Positions 34,687 through 42,668 of a stretch of DNA of 62,066 nucleotides are shown piece after piece. Each line of letters starts with the position of its first letter. The stretch's first letter is position 1. Source of the DNA: Chitinophagales bacterium (GTDB lineage: Bacteria; Bacteroidota; Bacteroidia; Chitinophagales; Saprospiraceae); NCBI GenBank assembly GCA_022360175.1, contig JAKSDI010000307.1:1-62066 (forward strand), read 5' to 3'. The position numbers were made by a program, and so were the translations under genes. The notes beneath the pieces were generated by a model. It was not told the origin of the DNA. It made no database searches and was given only the letters and a program-made list of their open reading frames with translations.

Positions 34687-36021
34687 ATGCAGAAAAATAA
34701 TTTGCCTATAGCAATCATTGGTGGCGGGCCTATCGGGTTGGCAGCTGCGGCTCAACTGGTGCAAAGAGAAATACCATTTGTTTTATTTGAAGCAGGTGCT
34801 TCTGTGGGACAAAATTTTCTGTCCTGGGGGCATGTTCGGGTTTTTTCTCCCTGGCGATATAACATAGATAAGGCAGCAGAAAAATTACTTTCTCAAACAG
34901 ATTGGATCACACCGGATAAAGAAAAGTTGCCAACGGGAAGAGAATTGGTAGAAGATTATTTCATCCCCCTGGCTCAACATCCGGCAATTGCTCCTAATAT
35001 TCATCTCAACTCAAAAGTTATTTCCATTGGCAGGAAAGGGTTGGATAAGCTAAAAACGGCAGGTAGAGAAGACAAACCCTTTTCTATTAAAGTAGTTGAA
35101 AATGGGGTGGTTGATTATTATGAAGCTAAAGCGGTCATCGATGCTACGGGTACCTGGAATCAACCTAATCCAATAGGTTCCGGAGGTGTGTTTGCAGAAG
35201 GAGAACAAGAGCTCCAAAGGCATATCTTTTATGGTATTCCAAACGTCAAAGAGAACGCACTGGATAGATATAAGAACAAAAATGTTGTTGTTGTGGGAGG
35301 AGGGCATTCTGCTATTAATGCACTGCTGGATTTAGCAGATGTTCAAAATGATTTTCCCGAAACACAACTCAACTGGGTGTTGAGGAAAAAGGATATTTCA
35401 ACTGTATATGGTGGAAAAGAAGAGGATGCCCTTGAAGCAAGAGGTGCATTGGGCATCCGAATAGAAAAATTGGTCAATAGTGGAAAACTGACCATCTATA
35501 CTCCATTTCACATTTTGAAATTGACCAAAAATGAAAATGGAATTCAGATCGAAGGTGATTTGAACGGCAAAGCTGAAACCATTCCAAACATTGATGAAAT
35601 AATAAGTAATACTGGTTCAAGGCCTAACTTGGATATGATTCGAGAAGTCAGGGTCGATTTGGATGCTGCTTTAGAATCAGTCTTTGATTTGGCAGAACTG
35701 ATTGACCCAAATGTTCATAGTTGTGGAACGGTAAGGCCACATGGCGAAAAAGAACTTCGTCATCCTGAAAAAGACTTTTACATCGTAGGTTCAAAGAGTT
35801 ATGGTAGGGCACCTACTTTTTTGATGGCCACTGGATATGAGCAAGTACGGTCGGTAGTGGCATATTTAGATGGAGATGTGGAAGCTGCCGAAAGGGTAGA
35901 GCTGGATTTACCTCAAACAGGTGTTTGCAGTTCAAACTTAGGTGGTGCTGAAGCGGTCGCTTGTTGTGGAACAGAAGAAGTGGTAGCCGAAGGTGCTGAA
36001 ACGAGTGGTGGCTGCTGTTAA
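34687..36021 (+). CDS. FAD/NAD(P)-dependent oxidoreductase with cysteine-rich CC tail
   Basis: A 444-residue flavoprotein of the CzcO/monooxygenase-like group. It has an FAD motif IAIIGGGPIGLAAAAQL near residue 9, a second nucleotide motif VVVVGGGHSAINALLDL near 200, and IISNTGSRPNLDMI near 300. The last ~35 residues are unusual: VCSSNLGG, then ACCG, and a final SGGCC, five cysteines in a flexible tail that could bind a soft metal or arsenical. The gene has its own ECF-type promoter (34625-34649) and belongs with the CC-rich genes downstream. The substrate is unknown; a role in oxidising or reducing the toxic species is inference. Confidence 0.75.
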   Translation: MQKNNLPIAIIGGGPIGLAAAAQLVQREIPFVLFEAGASVGQNFLSWGHVRVFSPWRYNIDKAAEKLLSQTDWITPDKEKLPTGRELVEDYFIPLAQHPAIAPNIHLNSKVISIGRKGLDKLKTAGREDKPFSIKVVENGVVDYYEAKAVIDATGTWNQPNPIGSGGVFAEGEQELQRHIFYGIPNVKENALDRYKNKNVVVVGGGHSAINALLDLADVQNDFPETQLNWVLRKKDISTVYGGKEEDALEARGALGIRIEKLVNSGKLTIYTPFHILKLTKNENGIQIEGDLNGKAETIPNIDEIISNTGSRPNLDMIREVRVDLDAALESVFDLAELIDPNVHSCGTVRPHGEKELRHPEKDFYIVGSKSYGRAPTFLMATGYEQVRSVVAYLDGDVEAAERVELDLPQTGVCSSNLGGAEAVACCGTEEVVAEGAETSGGCC

Positions 36022-36031
36022 AATTTTGTTT

Positions 36032-36056
36032 GCATCATTTTTTAAGTGAATCGTCT
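36032..36056 (+). promoter_or_regulatory. ECF-type promoter P2
   Basis: GCATCATTTTTT begins at 36032 and CGTCT is at 36052-36056, the same 20-bp offset as the other three sites. It lies 10 bp after the flavoprotein stop and 80 bp before the CC-rich peptide gene, so it drives the peptide-MFS-sigma operon, making the sigma factor self-activating. Confidence 0.75.
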
Positions 36057-36135
36057 TAGTAAGTAGGAGAGCATAATTAAATGTGCTCTCTTACTTAAAT
36101 AAGAGAAAAAATTAATCACAGTTTAATTTATAAAA

Positions 36136-36312
36136 ATGAAAAAAAGAAATTCAAATATTGAAACCATTCCAACTCAAACTGGTGGTGGATGCTGCGGAGC
36201 AAAACCAAACTTGAATACGGTAAAAGTAGAAACTGTTCAAACTTCATGTTGTAGAACAAGTAATAATATTAAAGAAGTAGAAGTGAAGCCAAAATCAGGT
36301 GGGTGTTGCTAA
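36136..36312 (+). CDS. 58-residue cysteine-rich peptide with three CC pairs
   Basis: An ATG at 36136 opens a 58-residue frame ending TAA at 36310-36312. Cysteine pairs lie at 19-20, 38-39 and 57-58, in the contexts GGGCCGAKP, TSCCRTS and SGGCC. There is no signal peptide, so it is cytoplasmic. Regular spacing of about 19 residues suggests three repeats of a thiol-binding unit, like a small metallothionein or chaperone. The end overlaps the MFS start by 10 bp, indicating translational coupling. The SGGCC ending is shared with the flavoprotein tail. I know of no named family. Confidence 0.75.
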   Translation: MKKRNSNIETIPTQTGGGCCGAKPNLNTVKVETVQTSCCRTSNNIKEVEVKPKSGGCC

Positions 36313-37496
36313 ACAAAAGTATTAGGTTTTCAAAATTCAGGAGCTCCTCATTTCGAGGAGCCATCGTTTCGAGTGGGGTAGTGGCATTTGCCGGATTGGG
36401 CGATGCCTTACTATACCCTGTATTGCCCATTTACGGAAAGGAAATGGGCTTTTCTGTTTTCGTCATCGGGCTCTTATTATCTGTAAACCGCTTCGTAAGA
36501 ATTATCGCCAATACCCCAATAGCTAATATTGTCGCCAAATTTGGTATGAGAAAAGTCTTGATTATTTGTTCAGGATTGGCGGTCATTACCACCATCTTTT
36601 ATGGAATAGAATGGGGTCTTGCCAGTTTTTTTATTGCCCGTATTCTATGGGGGCTGAGTTATTCGGGGCTCAAGATTGCAAGTCTGAACTATGCAGCTCA
36701 GGTGAAAAATGCATCAGGGCTTGCTTTTGGTATATCCAGAAGCATCAATTCGTTGGGAGCATTATTTACATTACTATTTTGCCCTATGCTAATTACATCA
36801 GTAGGTGTCAAAAACGGTTTTTTTACGGTCGCTGCAATCAGTTTAGTAGGAGTAATCTTGGCATTTTCCCTCCCTTCTCTTAATACAGGACTTCCCACTG
36901 ATAGAGTAAAGACCTATAAAACCTTTTATCCCGATCCCGTTAATTTACTGGTATTCATTCTTTCAGTTGGCATAGATGGAATTTTGGTAGTTGCCTTATC
37001 CTACTTGTTAATGGATAAATATTCAAGTACAGATCAGCTATTGGCTTTTGTTGCCTTTTACCTATTGTTAAAGCGTCTTTTTTTGTTTTGTCTCTCCCTT
37101 ATTAGCGGCATTTTAACGTTAAAGATTCAAGTTATTAAGCTGTTCAATTTTTCTATAGTAGCTTGCTTTTTAGGGACACTACTGATTGCTTTTAATTATA
37201 TAACAGCAGGGATTCTGCTGGCTTTTTTATTCAATGCGATTGTAGTTACATTTTCACCATTGGTCGCTATCCAGTTGCAAAAAGGTAGGCAAAATTCGTT
37301 GCAGGCTATTTCGAGTGTAAGTACGTGGTGGGATTTAGGTGCAGCAACAGGAGCATTTGTCGGGATATTTTTAGTAGAAAAGTTAGGTTCGCAAAACCTG
37401 TTCTTCATATTATCTTTTTTAATCGTAATTTTATTTATCACCTTTTTTAACAAATACATCTTCCAAAATGGAAAGGCAGATAGAGCAGCTTTATAA
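36303..37496 (+). CDS. MFS transporter
   Basis: A 397-residue major facilitator with about 12 hydrophobic helices, with FAGLGDALLYPVLPIYGKEMG in the first helix and the loop 2-3 signature around NTPIANIVAKFGMRKVLII. It starts with GTG inside the 3' end of the CC-peptide gene and overlaps the sigma-factor gene by 29 bp, so the three are tightly coupled. In this setting export of a toxic compound or thiol conjugate is the likely role (inference). Confidence 0.8.
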   Translation: MLLNKSIRFSKFRSSSFRGAIVSSGVVAFAGLGDALLYPVLPIYGKEMGFSVFVIGLLLSVNRFVRIIANTPIANIVAKFGMRKVLIICSGLAVITTIFYGIEWGLASFFIARILWGLSYSGLKIASLNYAAQVKNASGLAFGISRSINSLGALFTLLFCPMLITSVGVKNGFFTVAAISLVGVILAFSLPSLNTGLPTDRVKTYKTFYPDPVNLLVFILSVGIDGILVVALSYLLMDKYSSTDQLLAFVAFYLLLKRLFLFCLSLISGILTLKIQVIKLFNFSIVACFLGTLLIAFNYITAGILLAFLFNAIVVTFSPLVAIQLQKGRQNSLQAISSVSTWWDLGAATGAFVGIFLVEKLGSQNLFFILSFLIVILFITFFNKYIFQNGKADRAAL

Positions 37497-38007
37497 ACCA
37501 CTTTTTTTATACGTAAAAAAGAAAGTGAATCATCGAGAGGATGCAGAAGACCTGACACAGGAAGTGTTTTACAGGCTTGCCAGCTCAGAAACCAACGGCA
37601 TTAAGAGTGTTAAAAGTTGGGTTTATACTATCGCTAAAAATGCCATAACAGATTATTATAGGAAGAAAAGAGTCTTCACTACAGAGGTTGGAGAGATACC
37701 CTATGAGAATGAATATGAGGAAGAAAATGCTGTTGTCGAACTAAGTACCTGTGTTGTTGAATTCATTAATAAATTGCCAGAAGAATATCGCTCCATCATG
37801 ATTCTTTCAGAGTTGGAAAAAATACCTCAAAAGGAAATAGCTGAGCAGCTAAATATGAATTATGTAACAGTGCGCTCTAAAATTCAAAGAGGGAGAAAAA
37901 AACTAAAAGACATTTTTACAGACTGTTGTACCATTATGCAAGGAGGAAAAGGTAGTATTATTGGCTATAAGTCAAATCGATACTGCGATGATAATGGCGA
38001 TTGTTAA
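37468..38007 (+). CDS. ECF sigma factor, SigZ-like, with cysteine-containing tail
   Basis: A 179-residue ECF sigma factor. Region 2 (about 8-75) includes REDAEDLTQEVFYRLA and VKSWVYTIAKNAITDYYRKK. Region 4 (about 105-155) includes LPEEYRSIMILSELEKIPQK and MNYVTVRSKIQRGRKKLK. A short tail carries CC at about 153-154, then C173 and C179 (NRYCDDNGDC). No anti-sigma gene is adjacent. Cysteine tails in ECF factors such as myxobacterial CorE sense metals directly, which would explain this. Four promoters with a matching ECF-type signature surround the gene, one of them driving its own operon. Confidence 0.88.
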   Translation: MERQIEQLYKPLFLYVKKKVNHREDAEDLTQEVFYRLASSETNGIKSVKSWVYTIAKNAITDYYRKKRVFTTEVGEIPYENEYEEENAVVELSTCVVEFINKLPEEYRSIMILSELEKIPQKEIAEQLNMNYVTVRSKIQRGRKKLKDIFTDCCTIMQGGKGSIIGYKSNRYCDDNGDC

Positions 38008-38012
38008 ATTTT

Positions 38013-38037
38013 GTATCATTTTTTCCATTTTACGTCT
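38013..38037 (+). promoter_or_regulatory. ECF-type promoter P3
   Basis: GTATCATTTTTT begins at 38013 and CGTCT is at 38033-38037, offset 20 bp. It lies just after the sigma-factor stop and 23 bp before the start of the C-S lyase gene. Confidence 0.7.
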
Positions 38038-38059
38038 ATGGAAGTAAGTAAGTGTCGAG

Positions 38060-39235
38060 ATGAACCCATTTAATATAATAAACGAAGATTACCAGCATCA
38101 ATTTGCAAGGCAAGATCCCAAGATGTTAAAAAATATGTTTGGGTCAGAAGATTTAACACCTTTTTGGATTGCTGACATGGATTTCAGAGTTGCTCAACCA
38201 ATAACTGATGAGTTAAAAAGGCTTGTAGAGAGAGGTATTTATGCTTACGAATTTGCTACTCAAGATGTTTATAATGCCATAGTGGATTGGAATAATAAAA
38301 GACATCAATTGTCTTTAGATACAAAATCTTTTCTACAGATATCAGGAGTTTTGACAGGCATCTCTCTATTAATTCGAGAACTGACAGAACCTAATGATGG
38401 TATTTTAATTCAGACTCCTGTTTATCACCAATTTGCACAAATTATTAAAAAGTCAGATAGAAGAATAGTCAGAAATCCACTTCAAATTATAGATGGAAAA
38501 TATGAGATGGATTTTAAAGATTTAGAAAAAAAACTGCAAACAGAAAATGTGAAAATTATCTTGCTGTGCAATCCACATAATCCAGTTGGACGAGTATGGA
38601 AAAAGGAAGAACTAGAGAAATTAACGGCATTAGCGAATAAACATGGCGTTACAATCGTAAGTGATGAAATTCATTCAGACATCATTTATTCAGGACATCG
38701 TTTTAATAGCATCCTCTCGCTTGGACAAAAAAATCATATCGCTATGTTAGGTTCGCCTGCTAAGACTTTTGGAATGCAGAGTATTTCTAATGGCTATATA
38801 TATATTCCAAATGAGACAATAAGAAAACAAATAAAAAATACGATCGGAGCGATGTACTTGAATCATGGAAATGCGTTGACAACTTTTGCTACAATAGCAG
38901 CTTTCAAAGAGGGCGGAATATGGCTAGATGATTTATTACATTATTTAGAAAGGAATATTTCCTGGATTCAGGACTTCGTTCAAAAAGAATTACCTTTTGT
39001 AAAAATGTATCCTATTGAAGGCACTTATCAAGCCTGGTTAGATTTCAGAGAAATGAATTTAAACAAAGAAGAACTCGACCAGTTAATTACTGAAAAAGCT
39101 AAATTAGCTTTAACGCCGGGTAATTGGTTTGACAGAGATAGTGCTTTATTTATGAGGATGAATATTGCTTCACCTTTAACCAAAATTCAAACGGCTTTCA
39201 AACAATTACAAACTGCACTTAGTGAAAGTATATGA
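38060..39235 (+). CDS. PLP-dependent C-S lyase/aminotransferase (PatB/MalY-like)
   Basis: A 391-residue fold-type I PLP enzyme. The start FNIINEDYQHQFARQDPKML and PFWIADMDFRVAQPI match the PatB/MalY cystathionine beta-lyase group. CNPHNPVGRVW, SDEIHSD and the PLP lysine in GSPAKTFGMQS are intact. Such enzymes cleave cysteine S-conjugates to thiols, pyruvate and ammonia. It is the first gene after promoter P3 and overlaps the monooxygenase gene by 14 bp, so the pair is co-translated. A role in processing thiol conjugates in the ECF regulon is inferred. Confidence 0.85.
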   Translation: MNPFNIINEDYQHQFARQDPKMLKNMFGSEDLTPFWIADMDFRVAQPITDELKRLVERGIYAYEFATQDVYNAIVDWNNKRHQLSLDTKSFLQISGVLTGISLLIRELTEPNDGILIQTPVYHQFAQIIKKSDRRIVRNPLQIIDGKYEMDFKDLEKKLQTENVKIILLCNPHNPVGRVWKKEELEKLTALANKHGVTIVSDEIHSDIIYSGHRFNSILSLGQKNHIAMLGSPAKTFGMQSISNGYIYIPNETIRKQIKNTIGAMYLNHGNALTTFATIAAFKEGGIWLDDLLHYLERNISWIQDFVQKELPFVKMYPIEGTYQAWLDFREMNLNKEELDQLITEKAKLALTPGNWFDRDSALFMRMNIASPLTKIQTAFKQLQTALSESI

Positions 39236-40268
39236 TACAATAGTGATAGGGGGAGGGCAAGCTGGATTATCAGTGGCCTATTTTTTAAGAAGACATCAAT
39301 TAGATTACTTGGTTTTGGATGATCAGGAAAGAGCTGGTGGATCATGGCTGCAAACCTGGGAAAGTTTGAAATTATTTTCTCCAACTGCATACAGTTCTCT
39401 TTCAGGTTGGAGAATGCCAAAGGGAGAAGAAGAATATCCTTCAAGAAATGATTTCATAGCTTACATGGAAGCCTATGAGAAACGATATGAATTTCCTATT
39501 CGAAGAAATATTAAAGTCATAGCTGTATATAAGGAAGAAGGCTTATTTAGAATTGAAACTACTCAGGAAAATTTCTATTCTAAAACATTGGTTAGTGCAA
39601 CGGGAATCGCACAAAATCCATTCATTCCCATTTATCCCAATCAAACTACTTTTAATGGTATACAGATGCATTCTTCTGAATACAATTCACCTGATGGGTT
39701 TAAAGACAAAAAGGTAATTGTTGTTGGAGGAGGAAATTCTGGTGCACAAATTTTAGCAGAAGTTTCTAAAGTTGCACAAACTACCTGGGTAACATTGGAA
39801 GAACCCACATTTTTGCCTGATGACATCGACGGACGCTATCTATTTAATGAGGCGAATCGAAAATTTTATGGCAAAGAAAGTGATCGTTCAAATAGAAAAA
39901 TATCTCTAAGTAATATAGTTGTAGTAGAAAGTATTAAAGAAGCACGTAACAGAAATGTATTCAAATCTAAAAGGCCCTTTAAAGCTTTTTATGAGGAGGG
40001 AGTAGTTTGGCCAGAAGATAAAAAAGAACAGATCGATATAATTATTTGGTGTACTGGATTTAAAGCTAATATTAAACACTTAGCTCCTTTGGGAGTCATT
40101 CAAAACTTGCGTATAGCAACTAAATATACCCGTTCTATCAAAGAACCCAATCTTTGGTTGGTTGGCTATGGCAGTTGGACAGGATTTGCTTCTGCTACCA
40201 TTTATGGGGTTGGAAAGACTGCTCGAATAACGGGCGCTGAAATAAATGAAACATTAAAAAAATCTTGA
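39222..40268 (+). CDS. flavin-containing monooxygenase, ArsO-like
   Basis: A 348-residue flavoprotein starting with GTG inside the preceding gene. Motifs: FAD site IVIGGGQAGLSVAYFLRR, the FMO-type GGSWLQTWESLKLFSP, and NADPH site VIVVGGGNSGAQILAEV. The C-terminal IIWCTGFKANIKHLAPLG and LWLVGYGSWTGFASATIYG closely resemble the ArsO family, flavin monooxygenases found in arsenic-resistance islands. No arsR, arsC, arsB or arsM is visible here, so an arsenic role is a lead rather than a conclusion. Confidence 0.75.
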   Translation: MKVYDTIVIGGGQAGLSVAYFLRRHQLDYLVLDDQERAGGSWLQTWESLKLFSPTAYSSLSGWRMPKGEEEYPSRNDFIAYMEAYEKRYEFPIRRNIKVIAVYKEEGLFRIETTQENFYSKTLVSATGIAQNPFIPIYPNQTTFNGIQMHSSEYNSPDGFKDKKVIVVGGGNSGAQILAEVSKVAQTTWVTLEEPTFLPDDIDGRYLFNEANRKFYGKESDRSNRKISLSNIVVVESIKEARNRNVFKSKRPFKAFYEEGVVWPEDKKEQIDIIIWCTGFKANIKHLAPLGVIQNLRIATKYTRSIKEPNLWLVGYGSWTGFASATIYGVGKTARITGAEINETLKKS

Positions 40269-40377
40269 AAACTCTGGTTTGTATTCAGAGTTTAAGAAAA
40301 CAGATTGATTGGACATTTCTTATCCAATCACCCAGCAATGAACAGAATATTTGAACTATAAAGATATAATTTACATT

Positions 40378-40424
40378 TTTTACATGGGAATATTTGCCAT
40401 GTAAAATAAATACCCCTATATTTG
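40378..40424 (+). promoter_or_regulatory. MarR promoter with inverted-repeat operator
   Basis: Perfect 10-bp arms TTTTACATGG (40378-40387) and CCATGTAAAA (40397-40406) surround a TTTG -33 element (40393-40396). Twenty bases later TATATTTG (40417-40424) matches the TAnnTTTG -7 box. The operator sits across the -33 region, as expected for MarR autorepression. Confidence 0.8.
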
Positions 40425-40440
40425 TATCATAATTAGAATT

Positions 40441-40887
40441 ATGGCAAAAATAGATGTAGAAATTAAAGGGAAATTTGAGAACAATAAGCATAGGTTTATT
40501 GCCAATTTGGTTTTTACCTCTAATTGGTTTCGAAATTTAGTGGGTGAACATTTAAAGCCATATAATATATCCTTCCAACAACTCAATATTTTAAGAATTC
40601 TAAGAGGTGCAGAAGATTGGATGAGCATGAATGACCTTAAAGATTTGATGATTGAAAAATCTCCTAATGCGACCAGATTGGCCGATAAACTCATAGTTAA
40701 AGGTTTTGTTGAACGAAAAAGAAGTGAAGCAGATAGGCGGGTCGTTTATTTATCTATTACAGATAAGGGAGTAGAATTATTAGAAACTATTAATAATATT
40801 TCAGGTAATTATATGGAATTTACGTCTCGAATTACAGAAGAGGAAGCGAAGCTGGTTAGTGATATTTTAGACAAAGTAAGGGGTTGA
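40441..40887 (+). CDS. MarR-family transcriptional regulator
   Basis: A 148-residue winged-helix repressor. The recognition helix is around EKSPNATRLADKLIVKGFVE and the wing is RKRSEADRRVVYLSITDKG. MarR proteins respond to phenolic, electrophilic or oxidising ligands. The CCATGTAAAA half-site in its own promoter recurs before the SDR gene at 40952, so it probably controls itself and the SDR-SRPBCC pair. It has no ECF-type promoter. Confidence 0.9.
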   Translation: MAKIDVEIKGKFENNKHRFIANLVFTSNWFRNLVGEHLKPYNISFQQLNILRILRGAEDWMSMNDLKDLMIEKSPNATRLADKLIVKGFVERKRSEADRRVVYLSITDKGVELLETINNISGNYMEFTSRITEEEAKLVSDILDKVRG

Positions 40888-40901
40888 TTTTTTTTGATAA
40901 A

Positions 40902-40921
40902 ATATTTTCCATGTAAAATAT
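40902..40921 (+). promoter_or_regulatory. second MarR operator, upstream of the SDR gene
   Basis: ATATTTTCCATGTAAAATAT (40902-40921) contains the CCATGTAAAA half of the MarR operator and has its own inverted arms ATATTTT/AAAATAT. It lies 31 bp before the SDR start. Confidence 0.6.
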
Positions 40922-40951
40922 ATACAAGGAAATAAATTGTGAGGCAAGCAA

Positions 40952-41635
40952 ATGTTTAATATGAATATACTGATTACTGGTTCCAATCGCGGAATAGGAT
41001 TAGAAGTGGCAAAACAATTAGGAGAAAGAGGAAATAGAGTTTTCATTACTGCCAGAAATGAATCGGATAGATTGAAGACTGTTGAGGTCTTAAATAATAT
41101 AGGCATTAATTGTAGAGGATTTCTCTTAGACTTATCATCTATGGAATCAATAGATACTTTTATCTCTTCTTTTGACGAAGACATAGATGTTTTAATAAAT
41201 AATGCGGGCGTTCACTTAAAAGGTTCTCCTTCAAATATGGAAAAGACTGTCCTTATGGATTCATTTGGTGTCAATATTATGGGCCCCTGGTACCTTACCT
41301 CCAGGTTAATACCCAAACTATCAAAGAGTAAAAATCCAAAAATTATTAATGTAACATCCGGTGCAGGAGCTATCACATCACAGCATCATTCTCCCATTCC
41401 GTTTTCTGCCTATAGAATTACAAAATTAGCTATTAACGAATACACAAAAATGCTAAGTAAAGAATTGCCGAGCTGGAAAATTAATGCGGTATGCCCTGGT
41501 TGGGTGCGTACCCGAATGGGAGGAGAAAATGCGAATTCAACCGTTGAAGAAGGGGCAGATACGATCACATGGTTGGTAGAAGAAAATCAAGAGACGGGTA
41601 ACTTTTATCGTTTCCGTAGGGTGATTCCCTGGTAA
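40952..41635 (+). CDS. short-chain dehydrogenase/reductase
   Basis: A 227-residue SDR with cofactor motif ILITGSNRGIGLEVAKQL, NNAG in DVLINNAGVHLKG, a serine in NVTSGAGA, and the active-site YRITK (Y-x-x-x-K). The arginine of ITARN after strand 2 suggests NADP preference. An alternative start at 40961 would drop three residues. It is preceded by a MarR operator and followed by the SRPBCC gene. The substrate is unknown; carbonyl-reducing detoxification would fit a MarR target. Confidence 0.85.
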   Translation: MFNMNILITGSNRGIGLEVAKQLGERGNRVFITARNESDRLKTVEVLNNIGINCRGFLLDLSSMESIDTFISSFDEDIDVLINNAGVHLKGSPSNMEKTVLMDSFGVNIMGPWYLTSRLIPKLSKSKNPKIINVTSGAGAITSQHHSPIPFSAYRITKLAINEYTKMLSKELPSWKINAVCPGWVRTRMGGENANSTVEEGADTITWLVEENQETGNFYRFRRVIPW

Positions 41636-41701
41636 AACTTGTCTTTAGTTTCTTTCAATAGAATAAAGAATTATATCAATTTTTTAAAAAAAGAATTCAA
41701 G

Positions 41702-42211
41702 ATGAAAATAGAACGAAAAATTGAAATCGCCTCTCCTGCAGCAGAGGTATGGAAAGTACTTGGTGACGATTTTGTTTCAGTTGACGAATGGATGGCAGGT
41801 GTTGGTAATTCTGTTGAAATAACAGATGGGCATCGAGTCCAAAATGCACCAACGATTGGTCGCATGGCAGAAATTGCAATAAATCCGGGCACCTTTATGG
41901 ATGAAAAGATAACTGCATATAATTCGGACGATATGTCACTTACTATGAATACGACTTTAATAAATGTAAAGGGTCCTCTGAAAGGGTACGATACAAAGAT
42001 AAAGGTACGATCATTAGGAGATAAAAAATCAGAAGTGATTTGGTCATCCTGGATGTCCAAAGGCTCTATTGGGTTGTTGGGGTACCTTTTATATTTTCCA
42101 ATTAAAAAAGGGTTAAGCGATGGTTATTTCCGCGGCTTAGAAGAACTCAAGCATTTTGTTGAGACCGGAGAACCTCATGAGCGTAAACTTGCTGCTCCGC
42201 ATTGTGGTTAA
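41702..42211 (+). CDS. SRPBCC-family (polyketide cyclase/dehydrase-like) protein
   Basis: From the ATG at 41702 it has 169 residues, beginning MKIERKIEIASPAAEVWKVL, the normal first strand and helix of the START/SRPBCC fold. The longer frame from 41639 uses a TTG and adds an unlikely segment. The fold binds hydrophobic ligands, but activity cannot be assigned. It lies 66 bp after the SDR stop, is probably co-transcribed under MarR control, and is followed by a terminator. Confidence 0.75.
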   Translation: MKIERKIEIASPAAEVWKVLGDDFVSVDEWMAGVGNSVEITDGHRVQNAPTIGRMAEIAINPGTFMDEKITAYNSDDMSLTMNTTLINVKGPLKGYDTKIKVRSLGDKKSEVIWSSWMSKGSIGLLGYLLYFPIKKGLSDGYFRGLEELKHFVETGEPHERKLAAPHCG

Positions 42212-42295
42212 AATTTGCAGCAAATCAACCGCCAACTTACAAGTTGATAAAAAGACAGGAATTATATTTTTAAGACTTTATCCGCTTTCAAAGAA

Positions 42296-42327
42296 AAAAG
42301 CCAATCGAAGTAGTTCGGTTGGCTTTT
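42296..42327. terminator. rho-independent terminator, probably bidirectional
   Basis: AAAAGCCAATCGAA (42296-42309) pairs with TTCGGTTGGCTTTT (42314-42327), loop GTAG. A-run and T-run flank the stem. It ends the MarR/SDR/SRPBCC unit. The rest of the gap to 42560 shows no gene. Confidence 0.85.
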
Positions 42328-42565
42328 CAAAATAAAAATAAGCATTCCAATCCAGCCTACGTCAGATTTGTACTGATAGTTATGAGATAGATACTTTTAC
42401 TCCTAAGAACCCGAATCTTGGTTGTTAAAGTAAATTACTGATTCAACCTTTAGATACAGCTTGCCAGCTTGTTACTCACCTTGTTATGCACCTCTTAATC
42501 ATCGGAAACGCTTCCTTTACTTATGAAAAATTGAAGCAGGAGTTGAAAAAAGAATGATTGTTCTT

Positions 42566-42590
42566 GCATCATTTTTTGATTTATTCGTCT
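42566..42590 (+). promoter_or_regulatory. ECF-type promoter P4
   Basis: GCATCATTTTTT begins at 42566 and CGTCT is at 42586-42590, again offset by 20 bp. It is 4.6 kb from the sigma-factor gene and separated from it by the MarR cluster, yet it precedes another CC-rich gene. Confidence 0.75.
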
Positions 42591-42668
42591 ATAGAAATGA
42601 TGAGAAAATCATGTTATCTGATTTTGCCTTAACCAACTGAAATTTATTAATTAATAAAATTTAAAAAA

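Noticed and set aside
40269-40377. Possible fifth ECF-type promoter before the MarR gene
   Set aside because: No G(C/T)ATCATTTTT/CGTCT pair is present; the gene has a standard TTTG/TATATTTG promoter.
42486-42557. A 23-codon frame just before promoter P4
   Set aside because: Too short to judge, no conserved feature and no apparent promoter; perhaps a gene remnant.
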